From NCBI GenBank assembly GCA_001772005.1, contig MERI01000077.1:1-41790 (forward strand): a stretch of DNA of 41,790 nt, in the 5' to 3' direction. Below are positions 16,563-26,088 of this stretch, piece after piece (the first letter of the stretch is position 1; every line of letters starts with the position of its first letter). This DNA comes from Betaproteobacteria bacterium RIFCSPLOWO2_12_FULL_62_58 (GTDB lineage: Bacteria > Pseudomonadota > Gammaproteobacteria > Burkholderiales > SG8-41). Position numbers and translations under genes: made by a program. Below the pieces are notes generated by a model. The model ran no database searches and was not told the origin of the DNA. It saw only the letters and a list, made by a program, of their open reading frames with translations.

Positions 16563-17989
16563 CGGTTGTAGACCCACTTGAGCAGCGCATCCTGCGCCGG
16601 CTGCGCGTTGCCGGCATTGGTGTGGTTGACGATGAACACCACCACCACGCGCCGCCCCCGGCTGTCGAGCACGTAACCGGCGATTGAACGCACGCCGGCG
16701 AGCGAGCCGGTCTTGATGTGCGCCTGGCCGGCGACCTCCGCGCCGGAGAGCCGCTTGCGCATCGTGCCGTCGACCGCAGTGAGCGGAAGCGAGGCCATCA
16801 GCTCCGGCATCACCGGGCTCCTGAAAGCGTGTACCAGCAGTTGGCCGAGGTTTTTCGCGCTGATGCGCTCGATGCGCGACAAGCCGGAACCGTTCTCCAG
16901 CACCAACTCGGGAAACGACAGCTCCTTGCCGGCCAGCCATTGCTTGATCACGCGATTCGATTTTTCGGCAGTGGCCGGAGCGCCCGCCCCCGCCGCGCCC
17001 AGCGTCAGGAACAACTGCCGCGCCATGACATTGTTGCTGAACTTGTTGATGTCGCGCACGATCTCGGAGAGCGTCTGCGACTTGGCACTCGCCAGTAGCC
17101 GCGCGGACGGGGTCACCGCACCGTCGCGCCCGCCGCCGGCAAACACGCCGCCGAGTTCTTTCCACAGCTGGCCGAACAACGCCGCGACATATTGCCGGTG
17201 GCCCAGCACGCTGAAGCTGCGCGCCCGCTCGCCGCAATCGAGGGAATAAACGCCGTTGAATGCGAGCCGCGCGGTGTCAGCATTACCCAGCGCCTCGATC
17301 TTGAGCCTGGAGACCCAGTCGCCGCAGGCGCCGTCGGTGAGCGTGAGGTTATTCGCGACCTGCACTTGCGGCAGGACCGGCTCGGTCAGCACCCTGACGG
17401 CGCGCGTTTCCGCGTCCGGCACGAACTGCACGGTTACTGCCTTGAAGTTCACAAGCAGTGCGTCGGGCCCGGTGTTGTAGGGCCGCGTCGGCTGGTCGTC
17501 GAAGCGCGTGGAATCGAAGTCCTCGCCCGAGAAGTAACCGCGGTCGAGCACAAGGTCGCCGCGAATCTCGCGCACGCCGCGCGCTCGCAGATTCCTCAGC
17601 AACAGCCAGAAATTCTCGATCGTGAGCTTGGGATCGCCATACCCCTTGAGGATGAGATCGCCGTGCAGCACATCCTGCACGAGCGGCGCGCTGCCGTAAG
17701 CCTCGGTGCTCCAGGCATAGGCCGGTCCCAGCAGATCGAGGCCGGCATAAGTGGTCACCAGCTTCATGGTGGACGCGGGGTTGAGGGCGCGCTCCGCTCC
17801 GGCCGCGACCAGTGGCCGCTCCGCGCCGATTTCGTGCACGTAGACCGCCACACTCGCTTCCGGGATGCCCGCCCGCGCCAGCGCCTGCGTGACTGGCTCG
17901 GGCGGGCGTGTGGCTTGCGCCAAGGTGTCTTGTGGCGCGGACAGTGCCGAGAGCAGGAGGACGAGATTGACTAAGATTCGCATGCGCAT
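16559..17989 (-). CDS. dacB: D-alanyl-D-alanine carboxypeptidase/endopeptidase (PBP4)
   Basis: A 476-residue class C penicillin-binding protein with an N-terminal signal peptide (MRMRILVNLVLLLSALSAP), acting in the periplasm on peptidoglycan cross-links and terminal D-alanine. The serine-enzyme motifs are complete: PASTMK (SxxK, near residue 72), FSNNVMARQ (SxN), and HIKTGS (KTG) near the C-terminus. The large insert between the first two motifs, typical of PBP4, is present, and length matches E. coli DacB (477). Its TAG stop lies within the CTAG edge of a palindromic repeat. Another repeat pair (18019-18096) separates it from the upstream gene. Confidence 0.95.
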   Translation of the reverse strand: MRMRILVNLVLLLSALSAPQDTLAQATRPPEPVTQALARAGIPEASVAVYVHEIGAERPLVAAGAERALNPASTMKLVTTYAGLDLLGPAYAWSTEAYGSAPLVQDVLHGDLILKGYGDPKLTIENFWLLLRNLRARGVREIRGDLVLDRGYFSGEDFDSTRFDDQPTRPYNTGPDALLVNFKAVTVQFVPDAETRAVRVLTEPVLPQVQVANNLTLTDGACGDWVSRLKIEALGNADTARLAFNGVYSLDCGERARSFSVLGHRQYVAALFGQLWKELGGVFAGGGRDGAVTPSARLLASAKSQTLSEIVRDINKFSNNVMARQLFLTLGAAGAGAPATAEKSNRVIKQWLAGKELSFPELVLENGSGLSRIERISAKNLGQLLVHAFRSPVMPELMASLPLTAVDGTMRKRLSGAEVAGQAHIKTGSLAGVRSIAGYVLDSRGRRVVVVFIVNHTNAGNAQPAQDALLKWVYNR

Positions 17990-18018
17990 TCGACGTTTGA
18001 CCCCAATGTTCGTTGGCC

Positions 18019-18096
18019 CTAGCTGCCTGTCGGACTTAACGGTCCGAACAGGCTGCTAACAGGAGTTTGTCGGGGCTAAGTCCGACAAACTCCTAG
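18019..18096. repeat. CTAG-bounded composite palindromic element (MITE family 1)
   Basis: The 78-bp element begins CTAGCTGCCTGTCGGAC and ends CCGACAAACTCCTAG. It contains two hairpins: 18021-18056 (AGCTGCCTGTCGGAC against GTCCGAACAGGCTGCT) and 18061-18094 (AGGAGTTTGTCGG against CCGACAAACTCCT). The two ends, read inward, agree as CTAG-N5-TGTCGGACTTA. The right-hand CTAG (18093-18096) supplies the TAG stop of the adjacent metallo-beta-lactamase gene. Confidence 0.85.
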
Positions 18097-19490
18097 AGGC
18101 TCACGCTCGAGAGCGGTGCCGGTACGGTCGCCTCGCGCCAGCCCAGGCGCTCGCGAACCGCGGCGGCGAAGATTTCCGACGTCTCCCGCTCGCCGTGCAC
18201 CACGAAGGTATGCCGCGGCGCCTTCCCGAAGTGTCCGAGCCAGCCCAGCAGTCCTTCCCGGTCGGCGTGCGCCGACAACCCGCCGATAGTATAGACGTCG
18301 GCGCGTACCGGGACCGGGATGCCGAAGATATGTACTTCCTTTGCGCCGTCAACGATGCGGCGGCCGAGCGTGCCCGCGGCCTGGAAACCGGTGATCAGGA
18401 CCGTACATTCCGGCCGCGCGAGGTTGTGCCGCAGATGATGCTTGATGCGCCCGGCATCGCACATGCCGCTCGCCGAAATGATTACAGCACCGCTTTTCAC
18501 GCGGTGCAGCGCGATCGACTCCTCGACGTCCTGCACGAAGCGGATGCGCGGGCCGGCGTGGTTCTTCTGCAGCCAGGCGAGCAGTGTAGAGGCTTCGCGG
18601 TCGAGCAGCGCGGCGTGGCGCAACGTGATCGCGGTCGCCTGCGTCGCCATCGGCGAATCGACATAGATGTCCATCTCCGGCAGCTGTCCCTGCCGGTGCA
18701 GATCGGCGAGCAGGTACAGGAGATCCTGGGTGCGCCCGACCGCGAACGCGGGAATGATGACGTTGCCGCCCTTGCGCTTCAGTGTGTCCGTGATTGCGTG
18801 CTCGAGTTCCTTGAGTGTGTCGGGCAGCGATTTGTGCAGCCGGTTGCCGTACGTCGATTCCACGAGCAGTACGTCAGCCTGCGCGATGGGCGTCGGGTCG
18901 TGCACGAGCGGTCGCATCGGCTGGCCGATGTCGCCGGAAAAGACAATTTTCGTGGCGCGGCCGTCGTCCGAGATCCAGGTCTCGATGATCGCCGAGCCGA
19001 GGATATGCCCGGCGTCGCGGTAACGGCAGCGCACCGTCGACTGCGGATGGATCTCGGCATCGTACTTGACCGATTTCAACTGCCTCAGCGCGCGCTCGGC
19101 CTGCGCCAGGGTGTAGAGCGGGGTGCGGTCGGCCTCGCGCCGGTGCAATTGCGATGCTCTCGCCCACTCCACCTCTTTCTCCTGGATGTGCGCGCTGTCG
19201 CGCAGCATGACCGCCAGCAGATCGCAGGTTGCCGCCGTGGCGTATATCGGCCCGCTGAATCCCTCCGCGGCGAGCCGCGGCAGCAGCCCGGAGTGATCGA
19301 TGTGCGCGTGGGTGAGCAGCACGAAGTCGAGCGCCCGCGGATCGAACGCGAACCGCGCCCGGTTCTTGCGCTCGGTATCGCGCCCGCCCTGGAACATGCC
19401 GCAGTCGACGAGGAAACGCAGGCTGTCCGTCTCGACGAGATAGGACGAGCCCGTCACCTCACCCGCCGCCCCCAGAAAGGTCAGCTTCAT
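18093..19490 (-). CDS. Metallo-beta-lactamase/beta-CASP RNase-like protein
   Basis: A 465-residue protein with a metallo-beta-lactamase fold (MKLTFLGAAGEVTGSSYLVE start, HAHIDHSG zinc motif, DAGHILGSA, FSGDIGQ), a beta-CASP insert (STYGNRLH, AFAVGRTQDLLY, SASGMCDAGR) and a C-terminal RMMBL-type part (IGGLSAHADREGLLGW, FVVHGE). The family comprises RNA endo/exonucleases related to CPSF73/Ysh1. I start it at ATG 19490, which overlaps the TGA of the upstream SLOG gene by four bases, so the two are coupled. Its TAG stop is inside the CTAG edge of a palindromic element. The physiological RNA substrate in bacteria is unknown. Confidence 0.92.
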   Translation of the reverse strand: MKLTFLGAAGEVTGSSYLVETDSLRFLVDCGMFQGGRDTERKNRARFAFDPRALDFVLLTHAHIDHSGLLPRLAAEGFSGPIYATAATCDLLAVMLRDSAHIQEKEVEWARASQLHRREADRTPLYTLAQAERALRQLKSVKYDAEIHPQSTVRCRYRDAGHILGSAIIETWISDDGRATKIVFSGDIGQPMRPLVHDPTPIAQADVLLVESTYGNRLHKSLPDTLKELEHAITDTLKRKGGNVIIPAFAVGRTQDLLYLLADLHRQGQLPEMDIYVDSPMATQATAITLRHAALLDREASTLLAWLQKNHAGPRIRFVQDVEESIALHRVKSGAVIISASGMCDAGRIKHHLRHNLARPECTVLITGFQAAGTLGRRIVDGAKEVHIFGIPVPVRADVYTIGGLSAHADREGLLGWLGHFGKAPRHTFVVHGERETSEIFAAAVRERLGWREATVPAPLSSVSL

Positions 19491-19972
19491 CTGCTGCCTT
19501 TCCCGGTGCGCCGCAGGAACCGCAAGATGACAGCGTGCGCGTAGGGGTAGATTTGCGGCTGTTTGCTCGCGCGCGGGCCCGCGACGTTGAGCGTGACGAT
19601 GCGATAGCGCTTGATGAATTCCACAATGAGTTCGGCTGCCTGGTTCACTGTGATTTCCTTGCTGTCGATGAGCAGATGAGGTTTGCCGTTCTCGACGCAG
19701 CATTCGAGCGTGTGCAGCGTGCCGCCGTCGACCTCGCCGGCATGGATGATCGCCGTGCCGTCGCTGTCCCTGACGTTGGCGAGTGTGCGCTCCCTGTAGC
19801 CGCCATTTGGGACCTCGCGCAAGGGGTAGCTCACGGGAATCTCCCCGTCTTCGGCGACGCGTCCGGCCGGGCACCAGCCGCCGCACGGCACGCCGGCGTC
19901 AAGCGCGGCGTCAAGTGCGGCGCGGTCGACGCCGGTCTGGCCGCCGGACACAATTTTCAGCGTGTTGTTCAA
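19487..19972 (-). CDS. SLOG-fold putative molybdenum-carrier-type protein
   Basis: From TTG 19972 the protein has 161 residues. The opening LKIVSGGQTGVDRAALDAAL and the GGWCPAGRVAEDG segment are hallmarks of the putative molybdenum-cofactor carrier/SLOG family, a Rossmann-like fold thought to bind nucleotides or related ligands. No molybdenum gene is nearby. A GTG at 19993 is an alternative start; anything longer runs into the MITE whose left CTAG lies at 19997-20000, so the native promoter may have been displaced by that element. Its stop overlaps the start of the metallo-beta-lactamase gene, suggesting a two-gene unit whose link is unexplained. Confidence 0.85.
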   Translation of the reverse strand: MNNTLKIVSGGQTGVDRAALDAALDAGVPCGGWCPAGRVAEDGEIPVSYPLREVPNGGYRERTLANVRDSDGTAIIHAGEVDGGTLHTLECCVENGKPHLLIDSKEITVNQAAELIVEFIKRYRIVTLNVAGPRASKQPQIYPYAHAVILRFLRRTGKGSR

Positions 19973-19996
19973 ACCCGGTTCTTTGGTCCGCACGCT

Positions 19997-20170
19997 AGTG
20001 TCCTGAGGCGCTAATTCACCGCACAATTTTGGACGTAGGCCGGGGTACGCACAGCGTTCCCCGACGTCCACTTGGCGTCAGGTAGCCGCCAATGCGGCAA
20101 CCTGACCTACACCTTTTCGACACGAGGGGCTCCAGGGATTCTGCATCGAAATAATGATTCATAACACTAG
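19997..20170. mobile_element. MITE family 2, copy A
   Basis: A 174-bp non-coding element with CTAG at both ends (19997-20000, 20167-20170) and imperfect terminal inverted repeats: CTAGTGTCCTGAGGCG on the left, CTAGTGTTATGAATCA read inward from the right. The interior holds two hairpins, CGGGGTAC...GTTCCCCG and GTCAGGTAGCCGC...GCGGCAACCTGAC, shared with copies at 35069-35272 and 41205-41382. It has no open frame of note. The right CTAG contains the TAG stop of bioA. Confidence 0.85.
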
Positions 20171-21489
20171 GCTTGGGCGACGATCTCGAGCGTGCGCTGC
20201 GTCAGCAGCGCGATTTCGTCGCCGTTTATCACGTAGGGCGGCATGAAATAAACGGTATTGCCGATCGGCCGCAGCAACAACTCGCGCGCGAGCGCACGCT
20301 CGAAAAACCGGCGCGCAAATCCGGCGTCGCCGGTCTCGATCTCGAACGCCCAGATCATGCCGGTGTTGCGGAAATTCCGCGTTTTCGGATGCTGCGCGAG
20401 TTCGCGCGCCGCATCGTTGAGCGCCGCGGCTTTTGCCTTGTTGGCTTCGATGACAGCATCGTGTTCGAAGATATCCAGGGTGGCCAGCGCGGCGCGGCAG
20501 GCGAGCGCGTTGCCGGTGTAGGAATGCGAGTGCAGGAAGCCGCGGGTGACGGCCTCGTCGTAGAACGCCCGGTAGATGGCATCGCGGGTAAGCACGGCCG
20601 ACAGCGGCAGATAGCCGCCGGTGATGCCTTTCGACAGGCACAGGAAATCCGGGGTAATGCCGGCTTGCTCGCACGCAAAAAAGGTTCCGGTGCGACCGAA
20701 TCCGGTCATGATCTCGTCGGCGATGAGATGCACCTCGTAGCGCTCGCACAGCACCCGCGCACGGCGCAGGTATTCAGCGTCGTGCATCGCCATGCCGATG
20801 GCGGCCTGCACCAGAGGTTCCACGATCAGCGCCGCGGTCTCCAGGTGATGCTGTTCCAGGTGCTGCTCGAGCGCCTGCGCGCAGCGCCCGGCGAACTCGC
20901 GCGGCGACTCGCCGTTCTCGGCCAGTCGCCAATCCGGGCTCGGCACCTGCGTGCTCGCCCGCAGCAGCGGCGCGTAGGTGTCCTTGAACAACGCAACGTC
21001 GGTGACCGAGAGCGCGCCCAGCGTTTCGCCGTGGTAGCTTCCGGCGAGACTGACAAACCGCGTCTTGCGAGGCCGTCCGGTGTTGCGCCAGTAGTGAAAG
21101 CTCATTTTGAGCGCGATTTCGGTCGCGGAGGCGCCGTCGCTGCCGTAGAAGCAGTGACCCAAGGCTCCGCCGGTGAGCAGCGACAGGCGCTCCGACAGCA
21201 AGACCACAGGTTCGTGGGTGAAGCCGGCGAGAAGTACGTGTTCAAGTTCCCCGAGTTGTGCTGTCAGCGCGGCGTTGATGCGCGGGTTGCCGTGGCCGAA
21301 CAGGTTCACCCACCACGAACTGATGGCATCCAGATAGCGCCTGCCGTCGAAATCGTAAAGCCAGCAGCCGCTGCCGCGCGCGATTGGCACGAGCGGCAGC
21401 GTCTCGTGCTGTTTCATCTGCGTGCATGGATGCCAGACCGCCGCCAGGCTGCGCTTTAGCAGCAAATCACTACGAGTGCTAGTTTGCAT
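20167..21489 (-). CDS. bioA: Adenosylmethionine-8-amino-7-oxononanoate aminotransferase
   Basis: BioA transfers the amino group of S-adenosylmethionine to KAPA to make DAPA in biotin synthesis. The 440-residue class III aminotransferase carries the BioA-specific opening WHPCTQMKQHE, SWWVNLFGHGNPRI, YGSDGASATEIALKM, DEIMTGFGRTG (PLP-binding aspartate) and LSKGITGGYLPLS (PLP lysine). It stands alone without other bio genes. Its stop codon TAG is formed by the terminal CTAG of a MITE. The start ATG 21489 is the family-typical position. Confidence 0.95.
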   Translation of the reverse strand: MQTSTRSDLLLKRSLAAVWHPCTQMKQHETLPLVPIARGSGCWLYDFDGRRYLDAISSWWVNLFGHGNPRINAALTAQLGELEHVLLAGFTHEPVVLLSERLSLLTGGALGHCFYGSDGASATEIALKMSFHYWRNTGRPRKTRFVSLAGSYHGETLGALSVTDVALFKDTYAPLLRASTQVPSPDWRLAENGESPREFAGRCAQALEQHLEQHHLETAALIVEPLVQAAIGMAMHDAEYLRRARVLCERYEVHLIADEIMTGFGRTGTFFACEQAGITPDFLCLSKGITGGYLPLSAVLTRDAIYRAFYDEAVTRGFLHSHSYTGNALACRAALATLDIFEHDAVIEANKAKAAALNDAARELAQHPKTRNFRNTGMIWAFEIETGDAGFARRFFERALARELLLRPIGNTVYFMPPYVINGDEIALLTQRTLEIVAQA

Positions 21490-21764
21490 TTCGGTTCAAA
21501 AGGCCTTAAAAGATGTCATGAACTGACGATTTTCGCGCTTCGACTCGGGCAATGCCCCGGGCATTAATGAGAAGAAAGGAGTAGATTTTCTCGCTCGCCA
21601 GATTCGCGCAACCGTTTGTCCTTCGCCGACTGCCATTCGTCGCAGTCCGCTGCTCCGGTATTCCCCGCTGGTCAACTTTCGCTTGCTGCTGCCGTTATAG
21701 AACTTGCCTGGCATCAATGTTGCTGTGATTTTGAGTGCGCATCGTTCAGGAGGTCAACTTACGT
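21490..21764. other. Gap upstream of bioA
   Basis: This 275-bp region lies between divergent bioA and the hypothetical gene at 21765, so promoters for both are expected. A 73-codon minus-strand frame (21496-21717) ends six bases before the bioA start, but its product matches nothing I know. No BirA-type operator was recognised. Confidence 0.3.
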
Positions 21765-22415
21765 ATGCAAATTCTTGACCGCATCGAAGATCAGATCGCC
21801 GCCACCGGCCTGCCGCTGTTCGGCATCACGCTCGCAGCCGTGCCCTGCCCCGACACGCCGGTGATACTTACGCTGCACTGGCACGGGTTCATCAAGGAGA
21901 AGCTCGCCGAAATCGAGGAGGCCGAGGCGGTTTCCTATACGCCGATCCCGAGTTCCGCTTTGCAGTTGAACGAGCGCTGGCACAATCTGGTCGCGGTTGA
22001 CCGCGCGGCGATGGAGGCGGCATGGGAACTTGGCGCATGGGACGTCGCGCGCGCCGAGCGCCCCGGCTGCATGCGGCCCGGCGCCGCCACGACCGAGGCC
22101 CTCGAATGCCTGCAAGCCTTCGGCTCGTTTCCGTACGGCATCAACGGCAACCAGGTGGTCGTCGCCGATGCGCCCGATTCTGACGAACTGGTGCAGCTCG
22201 CCGCAGCGCGTGGCTACCTGATGTGGTTGTTCCGCCCGGTCAACGGCGGCATCTGGGGCGAGTATGCGGACGACGCGACGCTCGCCGCCGACGGTCGCCG
22301 CCCCCCACCCTGTCCGCACCGCCCGATCCCACCGACCTGCGAAGGCAAACGCCGGACGATCTACCGTTTCGGTGTCCCGGCGCACAACGCCACCTCCCTG
22401 GAATTGGATAACTGA
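21765..22415 (+). CDS. Hypothetical protein
   Basis: From ATG 21765, which has a strong AGGAGGT site ten bases upstream, the protein has 216 residues. It opens MQILDRIEDQIAATGLPLFG, is soluble and slightly acidic, and has a tryptophan-rich middle (NERWHNLV, WELGAWD, LMWLFRPVNGGIWGEY). One possible metal ligand cluster (HWHG, then scattered Cys) is visible but not convincing. I do not recognise a domain. It lies 140 bp upstream of the groESL control region on the same strand, with no sign of functional connection. Confidence 0.6.
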   Translation: MQILDRIEDQIAATGLPLFGITLAAVPCPDTPVILTLHWHGFIKEKLAEIEEAEAVSYTPIPSSALQLNERWHNLVAVDRAAMEAAWELGAWDVARAERPGCMRPGAATTEALECLQAFGSFPYGINGNQVVVADAPDSDELVQLAAARGYLMWLFRPVNGGIWGEYADDATLAADGRRPPPCPHRPIPPTCEGKRRTIYRFGVPAHNATSLELDN

Positions 22416-22555
22416 TTCCCGCCGTGTTGCGGTAGTCCGCTCCACACGGCTGATTTATAAGCTATAATATAGTAAGCGTGCGCTCACTCATTGCCGCAGC
22501 GCGCGGCTGTGGGACTGTACGTGGCTATTGCTAATCTCCAGTCCCGCTGGTAGTA

Positions 22556-22595
22556 TTGGCACTCGCTTGAGTAGAGTGCTAACAAGCCCCCTAGT
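22556..22595 (+). promoter_or_regulatory. CIRCE operator with overlapping sigma-32-like promoter for groESL
   Basis: TTGGCACTC (22556-22564), a 9-base spacer and GAGTGCTAA (22574-22582) match the CIRCE consensus TTAGCACTC-N9-GAGTGCTAA with one mismatch; HrcA repressor binds it. CTTGAG (22566-22571) and CCCCCTAGT (22587-22595), 15 bases apart, resemble sigma-32 -35 and -10 elements, so heat-shock sigma and HrcA could act on the same stretch. A TATAAT at 22463-22468 could be a vegetative -10, but I find no good -35 for it. Confidence 0.85.
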
Positions 22596-22623
22596 TTTAA
22601 CCATTCCCAGAGGAGATTCATTC

Positions 22624-24487
<1,864 letters not shown>

Positions 24488-24535
24488 CGAGCGCCTCGGC
24501 GCGAGTCATCCCGGTGAGAACCGGGATCCAGTTGC

Positions 24536-24568
24536 AAAAAAAAGCCCCGCGCAAGCGGGGCTTTTTTT
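24536..24568 (+). terminator. Rho-independent terminator of groESL
   Basis: AAAAAAAAGCCCCGC, loop GCAA, GCGGGGCTTTTTTT: a perfect GC-rich stem followed by a run of seven T. A smaller hairpin (CCCGGTGAGAACCGGG) precedes it, of a common betaproteobacterial intergenic type. Confidence 0.95.
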
Positions 24569-24655
24569 GGAGGAGGAGGGCGTCGGTTAAAATGTCATGC
24601 GCTGCCTGTGCATCACGATGCAGGTCGCCTGCGTCTGAGGCACTGCAAGAGCAGC

Positions 24656-24684
24656 TTGACGCATCGTGAGATACAGGTTTAAAT
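24656..24684 (+). promoter_or_regulatory. Sigma-70 promoter upstream of the tRNA region
   Basis: TTGACG (24656-24661), a 17-base spacer and TTAAAT (24679-24684), followed by a GC-rich discriminator (GCGCCC), as expected for a stringently controlled stable-RNA promoter. It would start transcription near 24691, just before the interrupted tRNA-like sequence. I see no equally good promoter between that and the intact tRNA-Phe. Confidence 0.7.
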
Positions 24685-24704
24685 TGCGCCCTTTTGTTGT
24701 TCCC

Positions 24705-24955
24705 GCACTGGCTAGCTCAGTTGGTAGAGCAGAAGACTGACAACACGCTCGCCTGCGAGCTTGTTGCGGCGTAGGCTAACATTCACGGCGCAAGGGCCGT
24801 TAATGTTAAGCGCTGGAAGCGCGGGCCGGAGGCAAAACACGCCAGTTGTTCGGCTTGTTTCAGCGTAGGCTAACTTTCATGCCGCTCGGCATTAAGGTTA
24901 AGGGCAGAAGCCCGGCCGAAGCTAAAATACTTGTGTCAGGCGGTTCAGAAGTTCG
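24705..24955 (+). pseudogene. tRNA-Phe-like sequence interrupted in the anticodon loop
   Basis: The left part (24705-24740) matches the first half of tRNA-Phe, with an identical D-arm (TAGCTCAGTTGGTAGAGCAG) and reading up to ...GACTGA within the anticodon loop. After about 183 foreign bases, 24924-24955 resembles the following half (AAAATACTTGTGTCAGGCGG, then GTTCAG). The acceptor stem (GCACTGG) has no clear 3' partner and the T-arm is degraded, so a functional tRNA is unlikely unless something unusual happens to the transcript. The insert consists of two tandem hairpin units, described separately. Confidence 0.6.
24741..24923 (+). repeat. Two tandem structured units inside the tRNA-like sequence
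   Basis: GCGTAGGCTAAC occurs at 24769-24780 and 24863-24874, a period of 94 bp. After it each unit forms a long hairpin (AACATTCACGG against CCGTTAATGTT; AACTTTCATGCCG against CGGCATTAAGGTT), then AAG, a short tetraloop-size hairpin (GCGC/GCGC; GGGC/GCCC), then GGCCGRAG(G)C and an A-rich stretch. The stems are kept although the bases differ between units, which suggests selection on structure. Before unit 1 there is one more stem (GCTCGC/GCGAGC). Confidence 0.75.
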
Positions 24956-25008
24956 TAAGTTGCTTTTTTTCGGCGCGCCTCGGCCGAAAGGGTGAAAAGT
25001 TGTTCAGG

Positions 25009-25069
<61 letters not shown>

Positions 25070-25084
<15 letters not shown>

Positions 25085-25152
25085 TTCCCCACTCCTTAAT
25101 TTTTGGACAACTGAGCGCTGGCCCTTAAGGTTTACTGCGTCCCTGGCCACCA
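25070..25152. repeat. 15-bp direct repeat of the tRNA-Phe 3' end (att-like)
   Basis: CGTCCCTGGCCACCA is present at 25070-25084, at the end of the tRNA, and again at 25138-25152, 68 bp downstream. Duplication of a tRNA 3' end is the usual footprint of site-specific integration. No integrase gene lies between or close by, so this would be a leftover after loss of the element. Confidence 0.8.
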
Positions 25153-25346
25153 ATCTTTTCCCTTTCCCGTCTCCCGGGGTAGTAGGCGCTGCCCACGGGG
25201 TAGAGAATAGTCGCATTGCTCCTCAATGGGGAGGCGGGGCTCCACCTCCACATACAGTTAAACCGCCCGACAATCTACCTCCAGACACAAAACCCCTGAC
25301 CCGTTCCATTCGGTGGTATCGTGATTGCGCCAAGGAGCAGACGCCG

Positions 25347-25496
25347 ATGGATTGGGAACTCTACCCAGCCGCCGAAGATGCCGCCAAGAGCCATCGTCGC
25401 GAGTTATGGGCCGAGCCTCACGGGATCCCGCCATGGGAATGGCGGGGGACACATGGAAACCAATCCAGGATACGAAAGGTGACTTCTTATGGCTGA
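25347..25496 (+). CDS. Small hypothetical protein, 49 aa
   Basis: ATG 25347 follows an AAGGAG site by about nine bases. The product, MDWELYPAAEDAAKSHRREL..., is hydrophilic and tryptophan-rich in the middle (WAEPHGIPPWEWRG). It overlaps the next small gene by eight bases in another frame. I recognise no family. Coding potential rests on the ribosome site and the overlap only. The 260 bases between the tRNA and this gene contain only the tRNA 3' repeat. Confidence 0.4.
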   Translation: MDWELYPAAEDAAKSHRRELWAEPHGIPPWEWRGTHGNQSRIRKVTSYG

Positions 25497-25740
25497 TCTG
25501 GACCTCAGTAATCTACGTCCATGGCTCGACGAGCAGGAAAACTACGCAAATTCGATCAAGCCCGATGATCCAAGAACGCTTATAGCGCAGCAAATGCTTG
25601 CGATCATCTCCGAGGCAAGAGGCGGCCTGCTTCCGTCAGCGGATTCAACAGCTAATTATGTGCCGAACAAACAGATTATTGAGCAATTGAGCACTCTGCG
25701 TGATAAAGCTGAGCAGGTCATGCGCAAGGGCAGGCATTAA
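25489..25740 (+). CDS. Small hypothetical protein, 83 aa
   Basis: ATG 25489 has AAAGGTGA eight bases upstream. The acidic N-terminal part (MADLDLSNLRPWLDEQENYANS) is followed by a helical region with a possible amphipathic C-terminal helix (NKQIIEQLSTLRDKAEQVMRKG). No membrane segment, cysteine pair or known motif. It is probably a real soluble protein, because the codon pattern is even and the start is well placed, but its function is unknown. Confidence 0.5.
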   Translation: MADLDLSNLRPWLDEQENYANSIKPDDPRTLIAQQMLAIISEARGGLLPSADSTANYVPNKQIIEQLSTLRDKAEQVMRKGRH

Positions 25741-25905
25741 GTGGCCTTTGGGCTGTCCCCGACGCGGTTCCGCCGTGGAGTGGCGGGATACACGGTGTAG
25801 CCGCTGACCGTTCAAGCAACATGCAATGGCGGGCGGCGCAGGGGCCAAGGAAAAGGACAAGATCGAATAGAATGAGAACACGAGTTTACGCATTAGGATG
25901 AAAAG

Positions 25906-26088
25906 ATGAGCAAGGACCCTTCAAAAATCAAGCGGTGCCCGGAATGCCGGCGCCTCGTTGAATCGTCGACCATGCGTCCATTGTCGCGCACTCGGCTTGG
26001 AGGGGGCATTCGATATGCTTGTCCGGATTGCTTTAAGCGCGTCATGGCGCTGAGGAAGGCCGCGACCGAGGGTGTACCTAGAGCTTGA
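25906..26088 (+). CDS. Small zinc-ribbon protein, 60 aa
   Basis: ATG 25906 follows an AGGATGAAAAG stretch. The protein has CPEC at residues 11-14 and CPDC at 39-42, spaced for one zinc ribbon, and is otherwise basic. Such small zinc ribbons often bind nucleic acid or act as adaptors, but nothing here shows a target. Its stop codon overlaps by 11 bp the end of the convergent GGDEF-EAL gene. Confidence 0.6.
   Translation: MSKDPSKIKRCPECRRLVESSTMRPLSRTRLGGGIRYACPDCFKRVMALRKAATEGVPRA

Noticed and set aside
21496..21717. 73-codon minus-strand frame just upstream of bioA
   Set aside because: No recognisable product and no convincing ribosome site; treated as intergenic.
24741..24923. Integron attC sites in the tRNA-like insert
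   Set aside because: The hairpins carry AAC/GTT ends, but the R boxes deviate from RYYYAAC and GTTRRRY in both units, the stems are too short, and there is no integron integrase.
24741..24923. Group I intron in the tRNA anticodon loop
   Set aside because: Position fits, but no P/Q/R/S core is recognisable, the insert consists of two near-identical units, and the exons do not rebuild a good tRNA.
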